A stretch of 57,214 nt of DNA, taken from assembly GCA_947629585.1 (NCBI GenBank), contig CANREH010000009.1, forward strand, positions 1 to 57,214, given 5' to 3'. Below are positions 34,151 to 43,989 of this stretch, in pieces. Source of the DNA: an uncultured Lachnospiraceae bacterium (GTDB taxonomy: Bacteria > Bacillota > Clostridia > Lachnospirales > Lachnospiraceae). The notes under the pieces were generated by a model. It was not told where the DNA came from. It did no database searches and was given only the letters and a program-made list of their open reading frames with translations. Each line of letters starts with the position of its first letter. Positions within the stretch are counted from its first letter, which is position 1. The position numbers and the translations under genes are program-made.

Positions 34151-34234
34151 ATAAATATAAATTTTTGTTGAAATTTTTTGAGATATAGGATATACTGGTG
34201 CTAAAAGAAAATTTTCAGGGAAAAAGGTGATTTT

Positions 34235-35738
34235 ATGAAGCGGCTGCCGATTGGTTATGATAATTTTGAAGAAATCCAAAAAGGGGAAAATTTTTATGTA
34301 GACAAAACAAAGTTTATAAAGGAGCTGCTTGTTAACCGTGGAGAAGTAACTTTATTTACCCGCCCGCGCAGATTTGGGAAAACGCTGGCTATGAGTATGT
34401 TGCAGTCATTTTTCAGCCTTGATGCCGATCCTCTGCTGTTTGAAGGATTGGAAATCAGCAGGGAAAAGGAGTTATGTGAGCAGTACCAGGGAAAGTACCC
34501 TGTTATTTTTCTTTCCCTGAAAGATGTGGAAGGAAATAATTTTGAGGAAGCGGCTGCCCAGTTAGCAGATTTCATTTCCGGCAAATGTGATAAACTGTCC
34601 TTTTTATTAAACAGTGAAAAGGTGAGCAGACGGGATAAAGGCATATTGGAAAAATTATTGTTTAAAAAAGCGGATCATGCAGAGCTTAAGGCTTCTCTTA
34701 GTTCCCTGATGAAAATGCTGCACGATTATTTTGGGAAAAAAGTGATTCTTTTAATTGACGAATATGATGTTCCTCTGGATAAGGCTTATCACAGCGGCTA
34801 TTATGATGAAATGGTCCGGTTTCTGCGGATCTTTTTGGGAAAAGCTTTAAAGACAAATGAGGATTTGGAATTTGCCGTGCTTACCGGATGTCTGCGTGTC
34901 AGTCTGGAAAATATTTTTACAGGGCTGAATAATTTTAAAGTGGATACCATTTCAGACACAAGGTTTGCAGAGTATTTTGGTTTTACAGACAGTGAGGTGA
35001 AACATCTGCTTGCCGATTATCAGGTATCGGATGCCTACAGCAGGGTGAAAGAATGGTATGATGGATACCGTTTTGGCAGGGAAGGGATGTACTGCCCGTG
35101 GGATGTCCTGAATTATGTGGATAAACTTTTGGATAATCCGCAGGCGAAGCCGCAGTCTTTTTGGAGAAATACAAGCTCTAATGATATTATCCGGGAGCTT
35201 TTAAAAATTGCGGACAAGTCGGTTAAGGGAAAGATAGAGACTTTAATTGAGGGAGGCTCTGTTACGGCATCTGTCAGTGAAAATTTGACGTATTCGGAGC
35301 TTCGGGAGGATCCGGGGCATTTATGGAGTATGATGTATTTGACAGGATATCTGACGTTAGCAAAGGAATGCGAAAACAGCTCTTTTGTGCAGCTTGTGAT
35401 TCCGAATAAAGAAATCCGCGAGCTTTTTGTAGATCAGATTGAAAAATGGTTAGATCGGCGGGGATCGGTATGACGTTCGCTCGAACAGGGAAAACGGCGC
35501 GGGAAGAAGCGATATTACCGTTACGGATTTGCTTGGGAATGATGTTGCTGTAATTGAGGTTAAAAATTCCAAAAGCCGCAGAGAGCTTGCGGAAAATTGT
35601 AAAAAGGCGTTAAAGCAGATAGAAGAAAAACGGTATGCCGATCCCTTTCTTGAGGAGGGATATGATGTATGGAAATATGGCATTTCTTTTTTTCAAAAGG
35701 AATGCTGTGTTTTGCTTGACGGGTTTTCAGAAAAATAA
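34235..35738 (+). pseudogene. AAA-ATPase-like / PD-(D/E)XK nuclease protein with internal deletion and frameshift
   Basis: The N-terminal part (34235-35473) begins MKRLPIGYDNFEEIQKGENF, with FTRPRRFGKTLAMSML as the P-loop and KKVILLIDEYDVPLDKAY as Walker B. The frame stops after KWLDRRGSV. About 10 bases on, another frame reads NGAGRSDITVTDLLGNDVAV then IEVKNSKS, the D...ExK nuclease core, and ends DGFSEK. Comparison with the family layout suggests about 80-100 residues are lost at the join. These proteins are abundant in gut bacteria and have no settled function. Confidence 0.75.
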
Positions 35739-35766
35739 TGGCCGGAAAAATCAGGCAGGTTTTGGA

Positions 35767-35817
35767 TTTACTTCGATTTTACAAAAGTTTTACAAAAATA
35801 TGATAGCGGATTTTACA
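35767..35817 (+). promoter_or_regulatory. Pho box: PhoP-type direct repeats upstream of pstS
   Basis: TTTACT at 35767, TTTACA at 35778 and TTTACA at 35789 are spaced exactly 11 bases, with a further TTTACA at 35812. This matches the known PhoP site pattern (TTnACA repeats in 11-base register). TATTCT at 35828-35833 could be the -10. It implies induction of the operon by phosphate starvation. Confidence 0.75.
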
Positions 35818-35841
35818 TGGCGGGTGCTATTCTGGTGACAG

Positions 35842-35878
35842 TTCAGCAAACGCCATTTTTTGTTTGTTTTTTGCTGAA
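35842..35878 (+). other. Leader hairpin before pstS
   Basis: TTCAGCAAA pairs with TTTGCTGAA (9 bp) around a T-rich loop. A-rich sequence follows, so it is not a normal terminator on this strand. Confidence 0.4.
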
Positions 35879-35909
35879 TAAAATTTAAAAACAGGAAAGG
35901 ATGAAAATT

Positions 35910-36869
35910 ATGAAAAAAATTTGTTGTGTTTTAGCGGCTGTCCTGATGGCAGGGTGTGTTCTGGCGGGCTGTGGGAATGGAAATTCCGGCAGCGGAAATT
36001 CGGATGTAAATTCCGCAAATGCAGAAAAGGAGGTTTCCGGTTCCAGGCAGGAAAGCGGCGGTTCGGAAGGCTCTGATTTTGATCCTTCTTATGAAATTAC
36101 AGTGGTGTCAAGAGAGGATGGTTCCGGCACAAGAGGCGCATTTACCGAGTTGTTTGGGGTAGAGGAAAAGGACGCCGACGGGAATAAAATTGACAATACG
36201 ACAGTGGAGTCCGTGGTTTCCAACAGCACTTCGGTCATGATGTCCACCGTGGCGGGAAATGAGTATGCGATTGGATATTCTTCCCTGGGTTCTATGAATG
36301 ATACGGTGAAGGCGTTGAAAATTAATGGCGTGGAAGCGACGGCGGAAAATGTGAAAAATGGAAGCTATGAGGTTTCCCGTCCGTTTAATATTGTGAAAAA
36401 AGGAGAGTATTCCGAGACAGCGCAGGATTTTGTCGATTATATCATGAGCGCAGAAGGGCAGGCTGTCGTGGAGGAAAACGGCTATGTTGCCGTCGATGAT
36501 AACGCAGAGGCTTATTCGGGAAGCAAGCCGGAGGGAAAGGTCGTGGTAGAGGGATCTTCTTCGGTTACTCCGGTCATGGAGAAGTTAAAAGAGGCTTATG
36601 AGAAAGTCAATCCGGATGCGGATATTGAGATTTTGGAGCATGATTCCACGACAGGCATTACCAGCGCGATAGAAGGCACCTGTGATATTGGCATGGCTTC
36701 CAGGGATTTGGAGGACAGCGAGACAGAAAAAGGAGCCGAGTCCCAGGCGATCGCATTGGATGGCATTGCCGTGATTGTCAATAAAGAAAATCCAGCGGAG
36801 GATTTCACGAAGGATCAGGTAAAGGATATTTTTACCGGAACGGTAACGGATTGGAGCTTTTTATCATAA
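35910..36869 (+). CDS. pstS: Phosphate ABC transporter substrate-binding lipoprotein, domain-permuted PstS
   Basis: 319 aa. The lipoprotein signal ends in VLAGC (lipobox Cys). The half with SREDGSGTRGAF, normally the second half of PstS, comes first. The half with EGSSSVTPVMEKL and DSTTGITSAIEGTCDIGMAS, normally first, comes second and ends at FTGTVTDWSFLS. The order is therefore a circular permutation of the usual PstS. I recall the same order in other Lachnospiraceae PstS. All phosphate-contact segments are present. ATG 35910 is preferred over 35901, which overlaps the AGGAAAGG site. First gene of pstSCAB-phoU. Confidence 0.9.
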   Translation: MKKICCVLAAVLMAGCVLAGCGNGNSGSGNSDVNSANAEKEVSGSRQESGGSEGSDFDPSYEITVVSREDGSGTRGAFTELFGVEEKDADGNKIDNTTVESVVSNSTSVMMSTVAGNEYAIGYSSLGSMNDTVKALKINGVEATAENVKNGSYEVSRPFNIVKKGEYSETAQDFVDYIMSAEGQAVVEENGYVAVDDNAEAYSGSKPEGKVVVEGSSSVTPVMEKLKEAYEKVNPDADIEILEHDSTTGITSAIEGTCDIGMASRDLEDSETEKGAESQAIALDGIAVIVNKENPAEDFTKDQVKDIFTGTVTDWSFLS

Positions 36870-36882
36870 AGGAGCGGCAGGC

Positions 36883-37731
36883 ATGAAAAAAGAAAAAATA
36901 ATGGAAACTGTGTTTCTTTTGATGGCGTGCGTCTCCATTCTTGCCGTTGTGCTGATTTGCGTGTTCCTGTTTGTAAATGGGGTTCCGGCGATTTTAAAGG
37001 TTGGTATCGGAAATTTCCTGGGCGGGAAAGAATGGAGGCCGGGAAACGGCATCTATGGAATCTTCCCTATGATTTTGGGATCGGTCTATATTACTGCCGG
37101 AGCCGTGATTATCGGCGTTCCCATCGGCATTTTGGTGTCGGTATTTATGTCGGAATACTGCCCGGTCTGGCTGTATCGGTTTTTAAAGCCCGCAGTAGAG
37201 CTGTTGGCCGGAATCCCGTCCGTTGTCTATGGTTTTTTTGGCGTCATGGTGCTGGTTCCGTGGATTAGAAGTATTTTTCATAAAGGCGGGGAAAGTATTC
37301 TGACAGCCTCAATTCTGTTGGGAATTATGATTCTTCCGACCATTATCGGGGTGTCGGAATCCGCGCTGCGCGCCGTCCCGAGAAATTATTACGAAGGCGC
37401 GCTTGCGCTGGGGGCGACGAAGGAAAGGAGCATTTTTTCCGTGATGCTCCCGGCGGCAAAATCTGGAATCAGCGCAGGCATCATTCTTGGAATCGGGCGC
37501 GCCATCGGGGAAACGATGGCGGTCGTAATGGTAGCCGGAAACCAGGCGAGAGTGCCGGACAGCATTTTAAAAGGCGTTCGTACCATGACGACGAACATTG
37601 TCATCGAGATGGGCTATGCCCAGGATCTGCACAGAGAAACGCTGATTGCGACAGGCGTTATTTTATTTCTCTTTATTTTAATCATCAATCTGGCTTTTTC
37701 CCTTGTGAAAAGGAAATCAGAGATACAATAA
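36883..37731 (+). CDS. pstC: Phosphate ABC transporter permease PstC
   Basis: 282 aa, six membrane segments. The binding-protein-dependent transport signature reads EGALALGATKERSIFSVMLP, followed by GRAIGETMAVVMVAGN. PstC with PstA forms the membrane channel. AAGGAG precedes the ATG, 13 bases after pstS. Length and motifs are normal. Confidence 0.95.
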   Translation: MKKEKIMETVFLLMACVSILAVVLICVFLFVNGVPAILKVGIGNFLGGKEWRPGNGIYGIFPMILGSVYITAGAVIIGVPIGILVSVFMSEYCPVWLYRFLKPAVELLAGIPSVVYGFFGVMVLVPWIRSIFHKGGESILTASILLGIMILPTIIGVSESALRAVPRNYYEGALALGATKERSIFSVMLPAAKSGISAGIILGIGRAIGETMAVVMVAGNQARVPDSILKGVRTMTTNIVIEMGYAQDLHRETLIATGVILFLFILIINLAFSLVKRKSEIQ

Positions 37732-37758
37732 GTTTTATACAGGAAAGGAGGAAGGCTT

Positions 37759-38661
37759 GTGGAAGAAAGCAATCGACAGACCTTCTCACAGAAAAAGGAG
37801 AGCCCGCATAAAAATATGTTTTTACAGAAATTAAAATCCTATCTCAGGCATCCTTCTGCGCTGATAATGTTTTTTCTGGTGGCAGTATCTGTAGTCTTTA
37901 CAGTCTGCGTGCTGGGCTTTTTAATTTTCCATATTTTGGCAAACGGCATCCCTTATTTGACGCCGGAATTATTTTCTTTTCAATATACCTCGGAAAATTC
38001 TTCCATGTTTCCGGCGGTTATCAATACCTTTATGATTGTCGGGATCGCCCTGATAGTTTCTGTCCCGCTTGGGATCTGCTCCGCAATTTATCTTGTGGAG
38101 TATGCGAAAAAAGGAAACCGTCTGGTTTCTGTCATAAGAATTACGGCGGAAACCTTATCTGGAATTCCTTCCATTGTCTATGGGCTGTTTGGAAGCTTAT
38201 TTTTTGTGGCGGCGCTGCATTGGGATCACAGTATTCTGGCAGGTGCGTTTACATTGTCCATTATGGTGCTGCCGACGATTATGAGGACGACGGAAGAGGC
38301 GCTGCTCGCCGTACCGGATTCTTACCGGGAAGGAAGTTTCGGCCTAGGCGCAGGGAAACTGAGGACAATTTTTGTCGTCGTCCTGCCGTCGGCAGTGCCG
38401 GGAATCCTGGCGGGCGTTATTTTGGCTATGGGGAGAATGATAGGGGAAACGGCGGCGCTTATCTATACCAGCAGCACGGTGCCGGAAGTTGCGAAAAATG
38501 TGTTCTCTTCCGGGCGTACCCTTGCGATTCATATGTATCTTCTTTCCAATGAAGGGCTGCATACGAACCAGGCGTATGCGACGGCGGTAGTGCTGTTAGT
38601 TGTTGTCATTATTATGAATTGGCTTTCCGGTATCATTGCAGGAAAAGTAGCGGCAAAATAG
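37759..38661 (+). CDS. pstA: Phosphate ABC transporter permease PstA
   Basis: 300 aa. A cytoplasmic N-terminus of about 35 residues precedes six membrane segments, with [20 protein letters not shown] and [15 protein letters not shown] as the ATPase-contact loop. GTG start with AAAGGAGG at 37744-37751. Lies between pstC and pstB in standard order. Confidence 0.95.
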   Translation: MEESNRQTFSQKKESPHKNMFLQKLKSYLRHPSALIMFFLVAVSVVFTVCVLGFLIFHILANGIPYLTPELFSFQYTSENSSMFPAVINTFMIVGIALIVSVPLGICSAIYLVEYAKKGNRLVSVIRITAETLSGIPSIVYGLFGSLFFVAALHWDHSILAGAFTLSIMVLPTIMRTTEEALLAVPDSYREGSFGLGAGKLRTIFVVVLPSAVPGILAGVILAMGRMIGETAALIYTSSTVPEVAKNVFSSGRTLAIHMYLLSNEGLHTNQAYATAVVLLVVVIIMNWLSGIIAGKVAAK

Positions 38662-38687
38662 GCGGAGCAGAAAAGGAGAAATCAAAG

Positions 38688-39449
38688 ATGGCAAATCATA
38701 AAGCGAAATTTTCCGTAAAAGGGCTGGATTTATTTTACGGGGATTTTAAGGCGTTAAAAAATATTAATTTAGAGCTTTGCGAGCATGAAATTACGGCGTT
38801 TATCGGGCCTTCCGGCTGCGGCAAGTCCACATTTTTAAAGTCCTTAAACCGCATGAATGATCTGGTGCAGGACTGTAAAATTACCGGGAGCGTGCGTCTT
38901 GACGGCGAGGACATTTACGGCGATATGGATGTCAGCCTGCTTCGGAAGCGCGTCGGCATGGTGTTCCAGAAGCCGAACCCGTTTCCGATGAGCGTATATG
39001 ACAATATTGCATTTGGCCCGAGGACGCATGGAATTCATTCCAAAGCAAAGCTCGATGAAATCGTGGAAAAATCCTTAAAGGATGCCGCTATCTGGGAGGA
39101 ATTAAAAGACCGCCTGAAAAAAAGCGCATTGGGGCTTTCCGGCGGGCAGCAGCAAAGGCTCTGCATTGCGAGAGCGCTAGCTGTCCAGCCGGAGGTGATC
39201 CTGATGGATGAGCCGACCTCTGCGCTTGACCCGATTTCCACATCAAAAATTGAGGATCTGGCGCTGGAATTAAAAAAAGAATATACCATTATTATGGTGA
39301 CGCATAACATGCAGCAGGCGACCCGCATTTCCGATAAAACTGTTTTTTTCCTGCTCGGTGAAGTGATTGAGAGCGGGGAAACGGAAAGCCTGTTTTCCAT
39401 GCCGGCGGATAAGCGGACAGAGGATTATATTACAGGGCGGTTTGGATAA
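38688..39449 (+). CDS. pstB: Phosphate ABC transporter ATP-binding protein
   Basis: 253 aa. Walker [10 protein letters not shown] (about 37-45), the Q-loop in [14 protein letters not shown] (a PstB hallmark), signature [15 protein letters not shown] and Walker [14 protein letters not shown] are all intact. Energises phosphate import. AAAGGAG precedes ATG 38688. Confidence 0.97.
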   Translation: MANHKAKFSVKGLDLFYGDFKALKNINLELCEHEITAFIGPSGCGKSTFLKSLNRMNDLVQDCKITGSVRLDGEDIYGDMDVSLLRKRVGMVFQKPNPFPMSVYDNIAFGPRTHGIHSKAKLDEIVEKSLKDAAIWEELKDRLKKSALGLSGGQQQRLCIARALAVQPEVILMDEPTSALDPISTSKIEDLALELKKEYTIIMVTHNMQQATRISDKTVFFLLGEVIESGETESLFSMPADKRTEDYITGRFG

Positions 39450-39487
39450 TTCAGATAAATAAAAAATGTTAAAAAGGGGGACATGAA

Positions 39488-40135
39488 ATGAGAAATCGGT
39501 TTGACAGACAGTTAAAACAGTTAAATGAAGATTTGGTGGAAATGGGAACGCAGATTGAAAAAGCTATCGAAGGGGCTGTGGACGCACTGTTAAAGCAGGA
39601 TATGGCGAGGGCGGAGGAAATCATCGGACTCGATGAAGAAATTGATCAGATGGAGAGGGAAATAGAAGGCCTGTGCTATAAGCTGTTATTGCAGCAGCAG
39701 CCGGTAGCAAAAGATCTGCGGCTGATTTCCGCAGCAATGAAAATGATTACGGATATGGAGCGTATCGGCGACCATGCGTCCGATATTTCAGAACTGACCG
39801 TACTGCTTTCGGGAAAGCCGTATGAAAAAAATCTGGAGCATATCCAGGAAATGGCAAAAGAAACCATGTGGATGCTTTCCAAAAGCGTGGAGGCTTTCGT
39901 GGGAAAGGATCTGGAAATGGCAAAGAGCGTGATAGAGCATGACGATATCGTGGATCGGCTGTTTATGCAGGCAAAGCATGAACTGATTGAAAGCATCAAT
40001 CAGAATGTGGAGGACGGGGAGCAGGCAGCGGATTTATTAATGGCGGCAAAATATTTCGAGCGTATCGGCGATCATGCGGTCAACATTGCGGAATGGGTGA
40101 GCTTTTCCATTACCGGGAAACATCCCGAAGAGTGA
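39488..40135 (+). CDS. phoU: Phosphate signalling/uptake regulator PhoU
   Basis: 215 aa, two PhoU three-helix repeats, each with the metal-binding ERIGDHA motif (MERIGDHASDISEL and FERIGDHAVNIAEW). PhoU links the Pst transporter to the PhoR-PhoP kinase system and curbs phosphate uptake. AAAAAGGGGG precedes the ATG. Last gene of the operon; no clear terminator follows. Confidence 0.95.
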   Translation: MRNRFDRQLKQLNEDLVEMGTQIEKAIEGAVDALLKQDMARAEEIIGLDEEIDQMEREIEGLCYKLLLQQQPVAKDLRLISAAMKMITDMERIGDHASDISELTVLLSGKPYEKNLEHIQEMAKETMWMLSKSVEAFVGKDLEMAKSVIEHDDIVDRLFMQAKHELIESINQNVEDGEQAADLLMAAKYFERIGDHAVNIAEWVSFSITGKHPEE

Positions 40136-40226
40136 AAGGAACAGTTACCAGTTTTTAAATATTCCATCAAAAAGTAGTTGAAATTTCTTCTTGAATAGAC
40201 TATACTGTCAGCAGGAGGAATCATGT

Positions 40227-41153
40227 ATGAAGAAGCAAAAGCCAGAGATCAATGATTGGCACTCAGGGTTTGCATCCGCCTTAAAATTAGAGTTTATGGA
40301 AGAACAGGCAGATTTGGAGTATGAAAGAGAAAATTTATTAAATGCACAGCCGCTGCGTATTGACCTTCTGATCATCAAAAAGAAACCCGGTTATATCATT
40401 AAAAACAGCATGGGAAGATTATTCCGAAAGTATAATATCGTGGAATATAAATCGCCGGAAGATGTTTTGAATATCGATGTATTTGCTAAGGTATGCGCAT
40501 ATGCATTTTTATACAAATCTTATGGTAAAACTGTGGATGAACGGTCTTTTGGGGAGATTACCATCTCTATGGTGAGGGAGGCAAAGCCGATCGGTTTGTT
40601 TGACAGACTGAAGGACAATGGATTTCATGTGGCAAAGAAATTTTCCGGTGTGTATTGGGTGACAGGCTCAATCCCTTTTCCCGCACAAATCATTGTGACA
40701 AGGGAATTAGCGGAAAATGCTCATCTTTGGGTCAGGTCTTTAGCCCGGAATCTTGATGAAAAAGAATTACGTAAGCTGATACAAAAGACAAGGCGGTTAA
40801 AAGATGATAAGGATAAACAGCTTGCTAATGATGTATGGCAGGTAGCTGCCCGTGCAAATCAAGAATCTGTGGATAAATTGAAAGGGGCGAATACAAAAAT
40901 GTTTGAAGCGTTAATGGAGATTATGAAGCCGGATATTGATGCCGTAGTAGCTAAGGAGTGTGCAAAGGCAAGAGCAGAGGCAAGAGCAGAGGCCATAGCA
41001 GAAACGGAAGCCAGGGTAAAGACAGAGACGGAAATTCAGATGATACTTGATATGAAAAAAGAAGGTTCCACGTTAGAATTTATAGCAAAGATTGTGAAAA
41101 AACCTTTGGAGGAGGTTCAAAGAGTTATACAAAATAATATGTCGGTTCAGTGA
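40227..41153 (+). CDS. PD-(D/E)XK nuclease-like hypothetical protein (Rpn-like, Lachnospiraceae type)
   Basis: 308 aa. PLRIDLLIIKKKPGYIIKN and YNIVEYKSPEDVLNIDVFAK carry the D...ExK pattern of restriction-nuclease-like folds. A long helical part follows, with the repeat KARAEARAEAIAETEAR (about residues 252-268), and a short HTH-like end (STLEFIAKIVKKPLEEVQRV). AGGAGGA at 40213-40219 fixes ATG 40227. It is the third protein of this broad nuclease type in the window. Its function is unknown. Confidence 0.65.
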   Translation: MKKQKPEINDWHSGFASALKLEFMEEQADLEYERENLLNAQPLRIDLLIIKKKPGYIIKNSMGRLFRKYNIVEYKSPEDVLNIDVFAKVCAYAFLYKSYGKTVDERSFGEITISMVREAKPIGLFDRLKDNGFHVAKKFSGVYWVTGSIPFPAQIIVTRELAENAHLWVRSLARNLDEKELRKLIQKTRRLKDDKDKQLANDVWQVAARANQESVDKLKGANTKMFEALMEIMKPDIDAVVAKECAKARAEARAEAIAETEARVKTETEIQMILDMKKEGSTLEFIAKIVKKPLEEVQRVIQNNMSVQ

Positions 41154-41171
41154 ATAGCGAAAGGAGTTGAT

Positions 41172-41300
41172 ATGATGGCACAGATGGCACAAATCAGTTT
41201 CCGCATTGATGAGGATGTGAAGCGGCAGGTAGAACAGGCATTGGACGATATGGGGCTTACCATGTCAGAAGCGGTCACGGTATTCTTGAAAAAAGTATAA
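41172..41300 (+). pseudogene. Truncated RelB/DinJ-type antitoxin, 42 aa
   Basis: MMAQMAQISFRIDEDVKRQV then LDDMGLTMSEAVTVFLKKV is the ribbon-helix-helix DNA-binding part of RelB/DinJ antitoxins, which are usually about 85-100 aa. The toxin-binding C-terminus is missing and no RelE/YafQ toxin follows. AAGGAG precedes the ATG. A solo DNA-binding remnant or a dead gene. Confidence 0.65.
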
Positions 41301-41305
41301 TATTT

Positions 41306-41331
41306 AGAGGACGGCGCACCGTCCTCTTTTT
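41306..41331. terminator. Bidirectional terminator between relB fragment and MATE gene
   Basis: AGAGGACGG and CCGTCCTCT form a 9-bp stem around four bases, followed by TTTTT on the plus strand. Confidence 0.75.
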
Positions 41332-41350
41332 ACGATAAAAATTTTCCATG

Positions 41351-42706
41351 TTAAAATTCCATAGAATGGTTCATCCACCGTTTTCCGTGGTAGCGCAGGC
41401 AGAAGAAAATGCTTCTTACAACCCAGTCCATGATCATGGCAGCCCAGATGCCGAAAACTCCGAATCCGAAGGTTTTCCCCAGTAAAAATCCGAGGATAAT
41501 CCGGAAAAACCACATGGAGCCGATCCCTACCAACATGGTAAAACGGACATCGCTGGCTGCCCGCAGCGTGGAAGGGAGCGTAAAGGACAGGGGCCAGATG
41601 AAAATTGCCATAATGCCGTGGAGCGTTAAAATCTGTTTCGTGAGCGTAACGGTTTCCGGCATCAGGTGATAAATTTCCATTAAAAACGGCAGCAGCGCCA
41701 GGATCACGATATTGAGCACAGCCATAGCGAGGAAGGTATAGGACATCAGTTTTTTTGTATAATACCGCGCCTGCGTAAAATCATCCGCCCCGACGCACTG
41801 GCTGATTACGGTAGTCATGGCAAGGCCAATGGCCTGTCCCGGAAGAATTTCAATTCCGGCGATTGTGTTGCCGACGGCGTTGGCGGCAATCGCGGTGGTG
41901 CCAAACGTGGAAATTAAACTGAGCAGGACAATTTTTCCGAGCTGGAACATGCTGTTTTCTATTCCGTTTGGAATCCCGATGCCAAGAATCCTTTTTACCA
42001 TTTTTCCGTCGAAATGGTAACGGAACGGTTTGCTGATGTGGATAGTAAGTTCCTGATTGTGCAGTAAAACAATGATGACAACGGCAGAGACGATACGGGA
42101 GACAAGCGTAGGAATGGCAACGCCTTCCACGCTGAAATGAAGCCCGTAAATTAAAATAGCGTTGCCCGCAACATTAATTCCGTTCATTAACAGGGAAGTC
42201 TTCATGGAAATTTTGGAATTTCCCTGTGCGCGGAACAGGGCGGCGCCGCAGTTATAAAGAGCAAGAAACGGAATCGAGGCGTTGACAATCATTAAATAGC
42301 GGCTGGCGTAATCCATAACGTCAGCCTCGATTTTCCCGAAAACAGTATGAAGGATAAAAGATTTGAATCCATACATCAGCGCCATAATAATCAGGGAGAT
42401 CAGCGTGACAAATACAATGAGCTGTTCCCCGGAATGGCAGGCTTTTTTCTTATCTCCATGTCCGATAAATTGCCCGGCGACTACGGCGCCCCCTGTGGCG
42501 AGCGCGGAAAAAGCGGCGATTAATAAGACATTGACATTATCAACTAAAGATACGGCCGAAACGGCAGCTTCCCCTACGGAAGCTACCATCAGTGAATCGG
42601 CAAGCCCGACCGCCACAGCGAGAAGCTGTTCGACCAATAAAGGTAAAATTAATTTATATAATGCCTGGTTGGAGAATAAATATTGTTTTGGGGTTTCTTT
42701 TATCAT
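41351..42706 (-). CDS. MATE-family efflux transporter
   Basis: 451 aa, 12 membrane segments, two homologous MatE halves (LILPLLVEQLLAVAVGLADS at the start, GIGIPNGIENSMFQLGK at the middle). Members export cationic drugs or metabolites using Na+ or H+ gradients. AAAGGAA precedes the ATG. It lies 61 bases downstream of the DtxR-type regulator on the same strand, suggesting cotranscription and perhaps metal-linked control. Confidence 0.9.
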   Translation of the reverse strand: MIKETPKQYLFSNQALYKLILPLLVEQLLAVAVGLADSLMVASVGEAAVSAVSLVDNVNVLLIAAFSALATGGAVVAGQFIGHGDKKKACHSGEQLIVFVTLISLIIMALMYGFKSFILHTVFGKIEADVMDYASRYLMIVNASIPFLALYNCGAALFRAQGNSKISMKTSLLMNGINVAGNAILIYGLHFSVEGVAIPTLVSRIVSAVVIIVLLHNQELTIHISKPFRYHFDGKMVKRILGIGIPNGIENSMFQLGKIVLLSLISTFGTTAIAANAVGNTIAGIEILPGQAIGLAMTTVISQCVGADDFTQARYYTKKLMSYTFLAMAVLNIVILALLPFLMEIYHLMPETVTLTKQILTLHGIMAIFIWPLSFTLPSTLRAASDVRFTMLVGIGSMWFFRIILGFLLGKTFGFGVFGIWAAMIMDWVVRSIFFCLRYHGKRWMNHSMEF

Positions 42707-42767
42707 AGGAAAGTTCCTTTCTTACAATTATTATCAAATGTCAAAAAACTCCCTCATCCTGTTTATT

Positions 42768-43136
42768 TTATTTTTGGGAAAGAACGGATTTTTTGACCGC
42801 GGCAAAGCTTTCCGGGCTGATGACATGCTCGATCCGGCAGGCGTCTTTCGCTGCGATTGCGGGATCGACCCCCAGGCTTTTCAGCCATGCGGTAAGCGTG
42901 GTATGCCGATCATAGATTTTATCGGCAATTTCTTTCCCTTTTTCTGTTAACGTAATATACCCCTCTCCGCTGACAAGAATATATCCATTCTCACGCAAAT
43001 TTTTCATCGCAATGCTTACGCTTGGCTTGGTAAAATTAAGCTCGTTCGCAATATCGACCGAACGGACATTGCCGATGCGCTCGCAAAGAATTAAGATGGT
43101 TTCCAGATAATCTTCTGCGGAAGCATGAATATTCAT
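42768..43136 (-). CDS. DtxR/MntR-type metal-dependent regulator
   Basis: 122 aa. The N-terminal winged helix (SAEDYLETILILCERIGNVR, NFTKPSVSIAMKNLRENGYI) is followed by the dimerisation/metal-binding helices (DACRIEHVISPESF, with a CxxEH metal-ligand pattern). The SH3-like third domain of DtxR is absent, as in MntR. It probably senses Mn2+ or Fe2+. It sits 33 bases after the cyclophilin gene. Confidence 0.85.
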   Translation of the reverse strand: MNIHASAEDYLETILILCERIGNVRSVDIANELNFTKPSVSIAMKNLRENGYILVSGEGYITLTEKGKEIADKIYDRHTTLTAWLKSLGVDPAIAAKDACRIEHVISPESFAAVKKSVLSQK

Positions 43137-43169
43137 AATATCACCGTCTCCCTTTTTTTTACTTTTACT

Positions 43170-43694
43170 TTATGCTTTTTCCGGTTCTTCGTAGGTTTCG
43201 CCAAAGGTTTCCACTGTGACGCTTTCCATCACCTGTCTGCTCATTGGCTTGTCGTTCCAGTCTACCTCTGTCTGTGCGATTTTGTCTACCTCGTCCATGC
43301 CTTCCGTTACCCTGCCGAAGGCGGCATACTGCCCGTCTAAGTGAGGAGCGTTTTCATGCATAATGAAAAACTGGGAACCGGCGGAATCCGGGGACTGGGA
43401 ACGCGCCATCGAGATCACTCCCCGGGTGTGCTTTAAATTATTTTCAAAGCCGTTGCCGGAAAATTCCCCTTTAATGTGGTAGCCGGGACCGCCCATGCCG
43501 CTGCCGTCAGGACATCCTCCCTGGATCATAAATCCTGCGATGACCCGGTGGAAAGTGAGCCCGTTGTAGAAACCTTTTGAAACAAGGGAAATGAAATTAT
43601 TGACCGTATTTTTTGCAATGTCAGGATAAAGCTCTATTTTAATTTCATTTCCGTCCTGCATTTTAATAGTGACAATTGGATTGTTTGCAGCCAT
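43170..43694 (-). CDS. Cyclophilin-type peptidyl-prolyl cis-trans isomerase
   Basis: 174 aa, cytoplasmic. NNFISLVSKGFYNGLTFHRV holds the active-site Arg, with QGGCPDGSGMGGPGY, SQFFIMHENAPHLDGQYAAF and GRV following. Catalyses proline isomerisation in folding. The start at 43694 is chosen from AGAGAGGAAA just upstream; the 45 residues encoded further upstream in frame do not resemble the family and include the probable promoter. Confidence 0.93.
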   Translation of the reverse strand: MAANNPIVTIKMQDGNEIKIELYPDIAKNTVNNFISLVSKGFYNGLTFHRVIAGFMIQGGCPDGSGMGGPGYHIKGEFSGNGFENNLKHTRGVISMARSQSPDSAGSQFFIMHENAPHLDGQYAAFGRVTEGMDEVDKIAQTEVDWNDKPMSRQVMESVTVETFGETYEEPEKA

Positions 43695-43989
43695 GTTTTC
43701 CTCTCTTTCTGTAAATGGAACCAAATCCGGTTCCGTTACATGATATAATGGTTTATGAAAAAAAATATATTTTATCATAACGTATTTTCTGCCGTTTGTA
43801 AAGGACAGGAGCAAAATTTTATTACGCAATATGTCTGTATTGAATAAAAAAAGAATCCGTTTTTTTGTGAAATTGCTTATTATTGAAAAAATTTAAAAAA
43901 AATATTGCAAAATTAGAAAATCCGTTGTATGATACCACTAAGAATAAAAATAACAAAAAATAATTTATCTTTTAAGGGAGGATATTTAC

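Noticed and set aside
40970-41030. Tandem GCAAGAGCAGAGG units as a possible CRISPR or VNTR
   Set aside because: Short in-frame coding repeats (KARAEARAEA) with no spacers. No CRISPR array is visible anywhere in the window.
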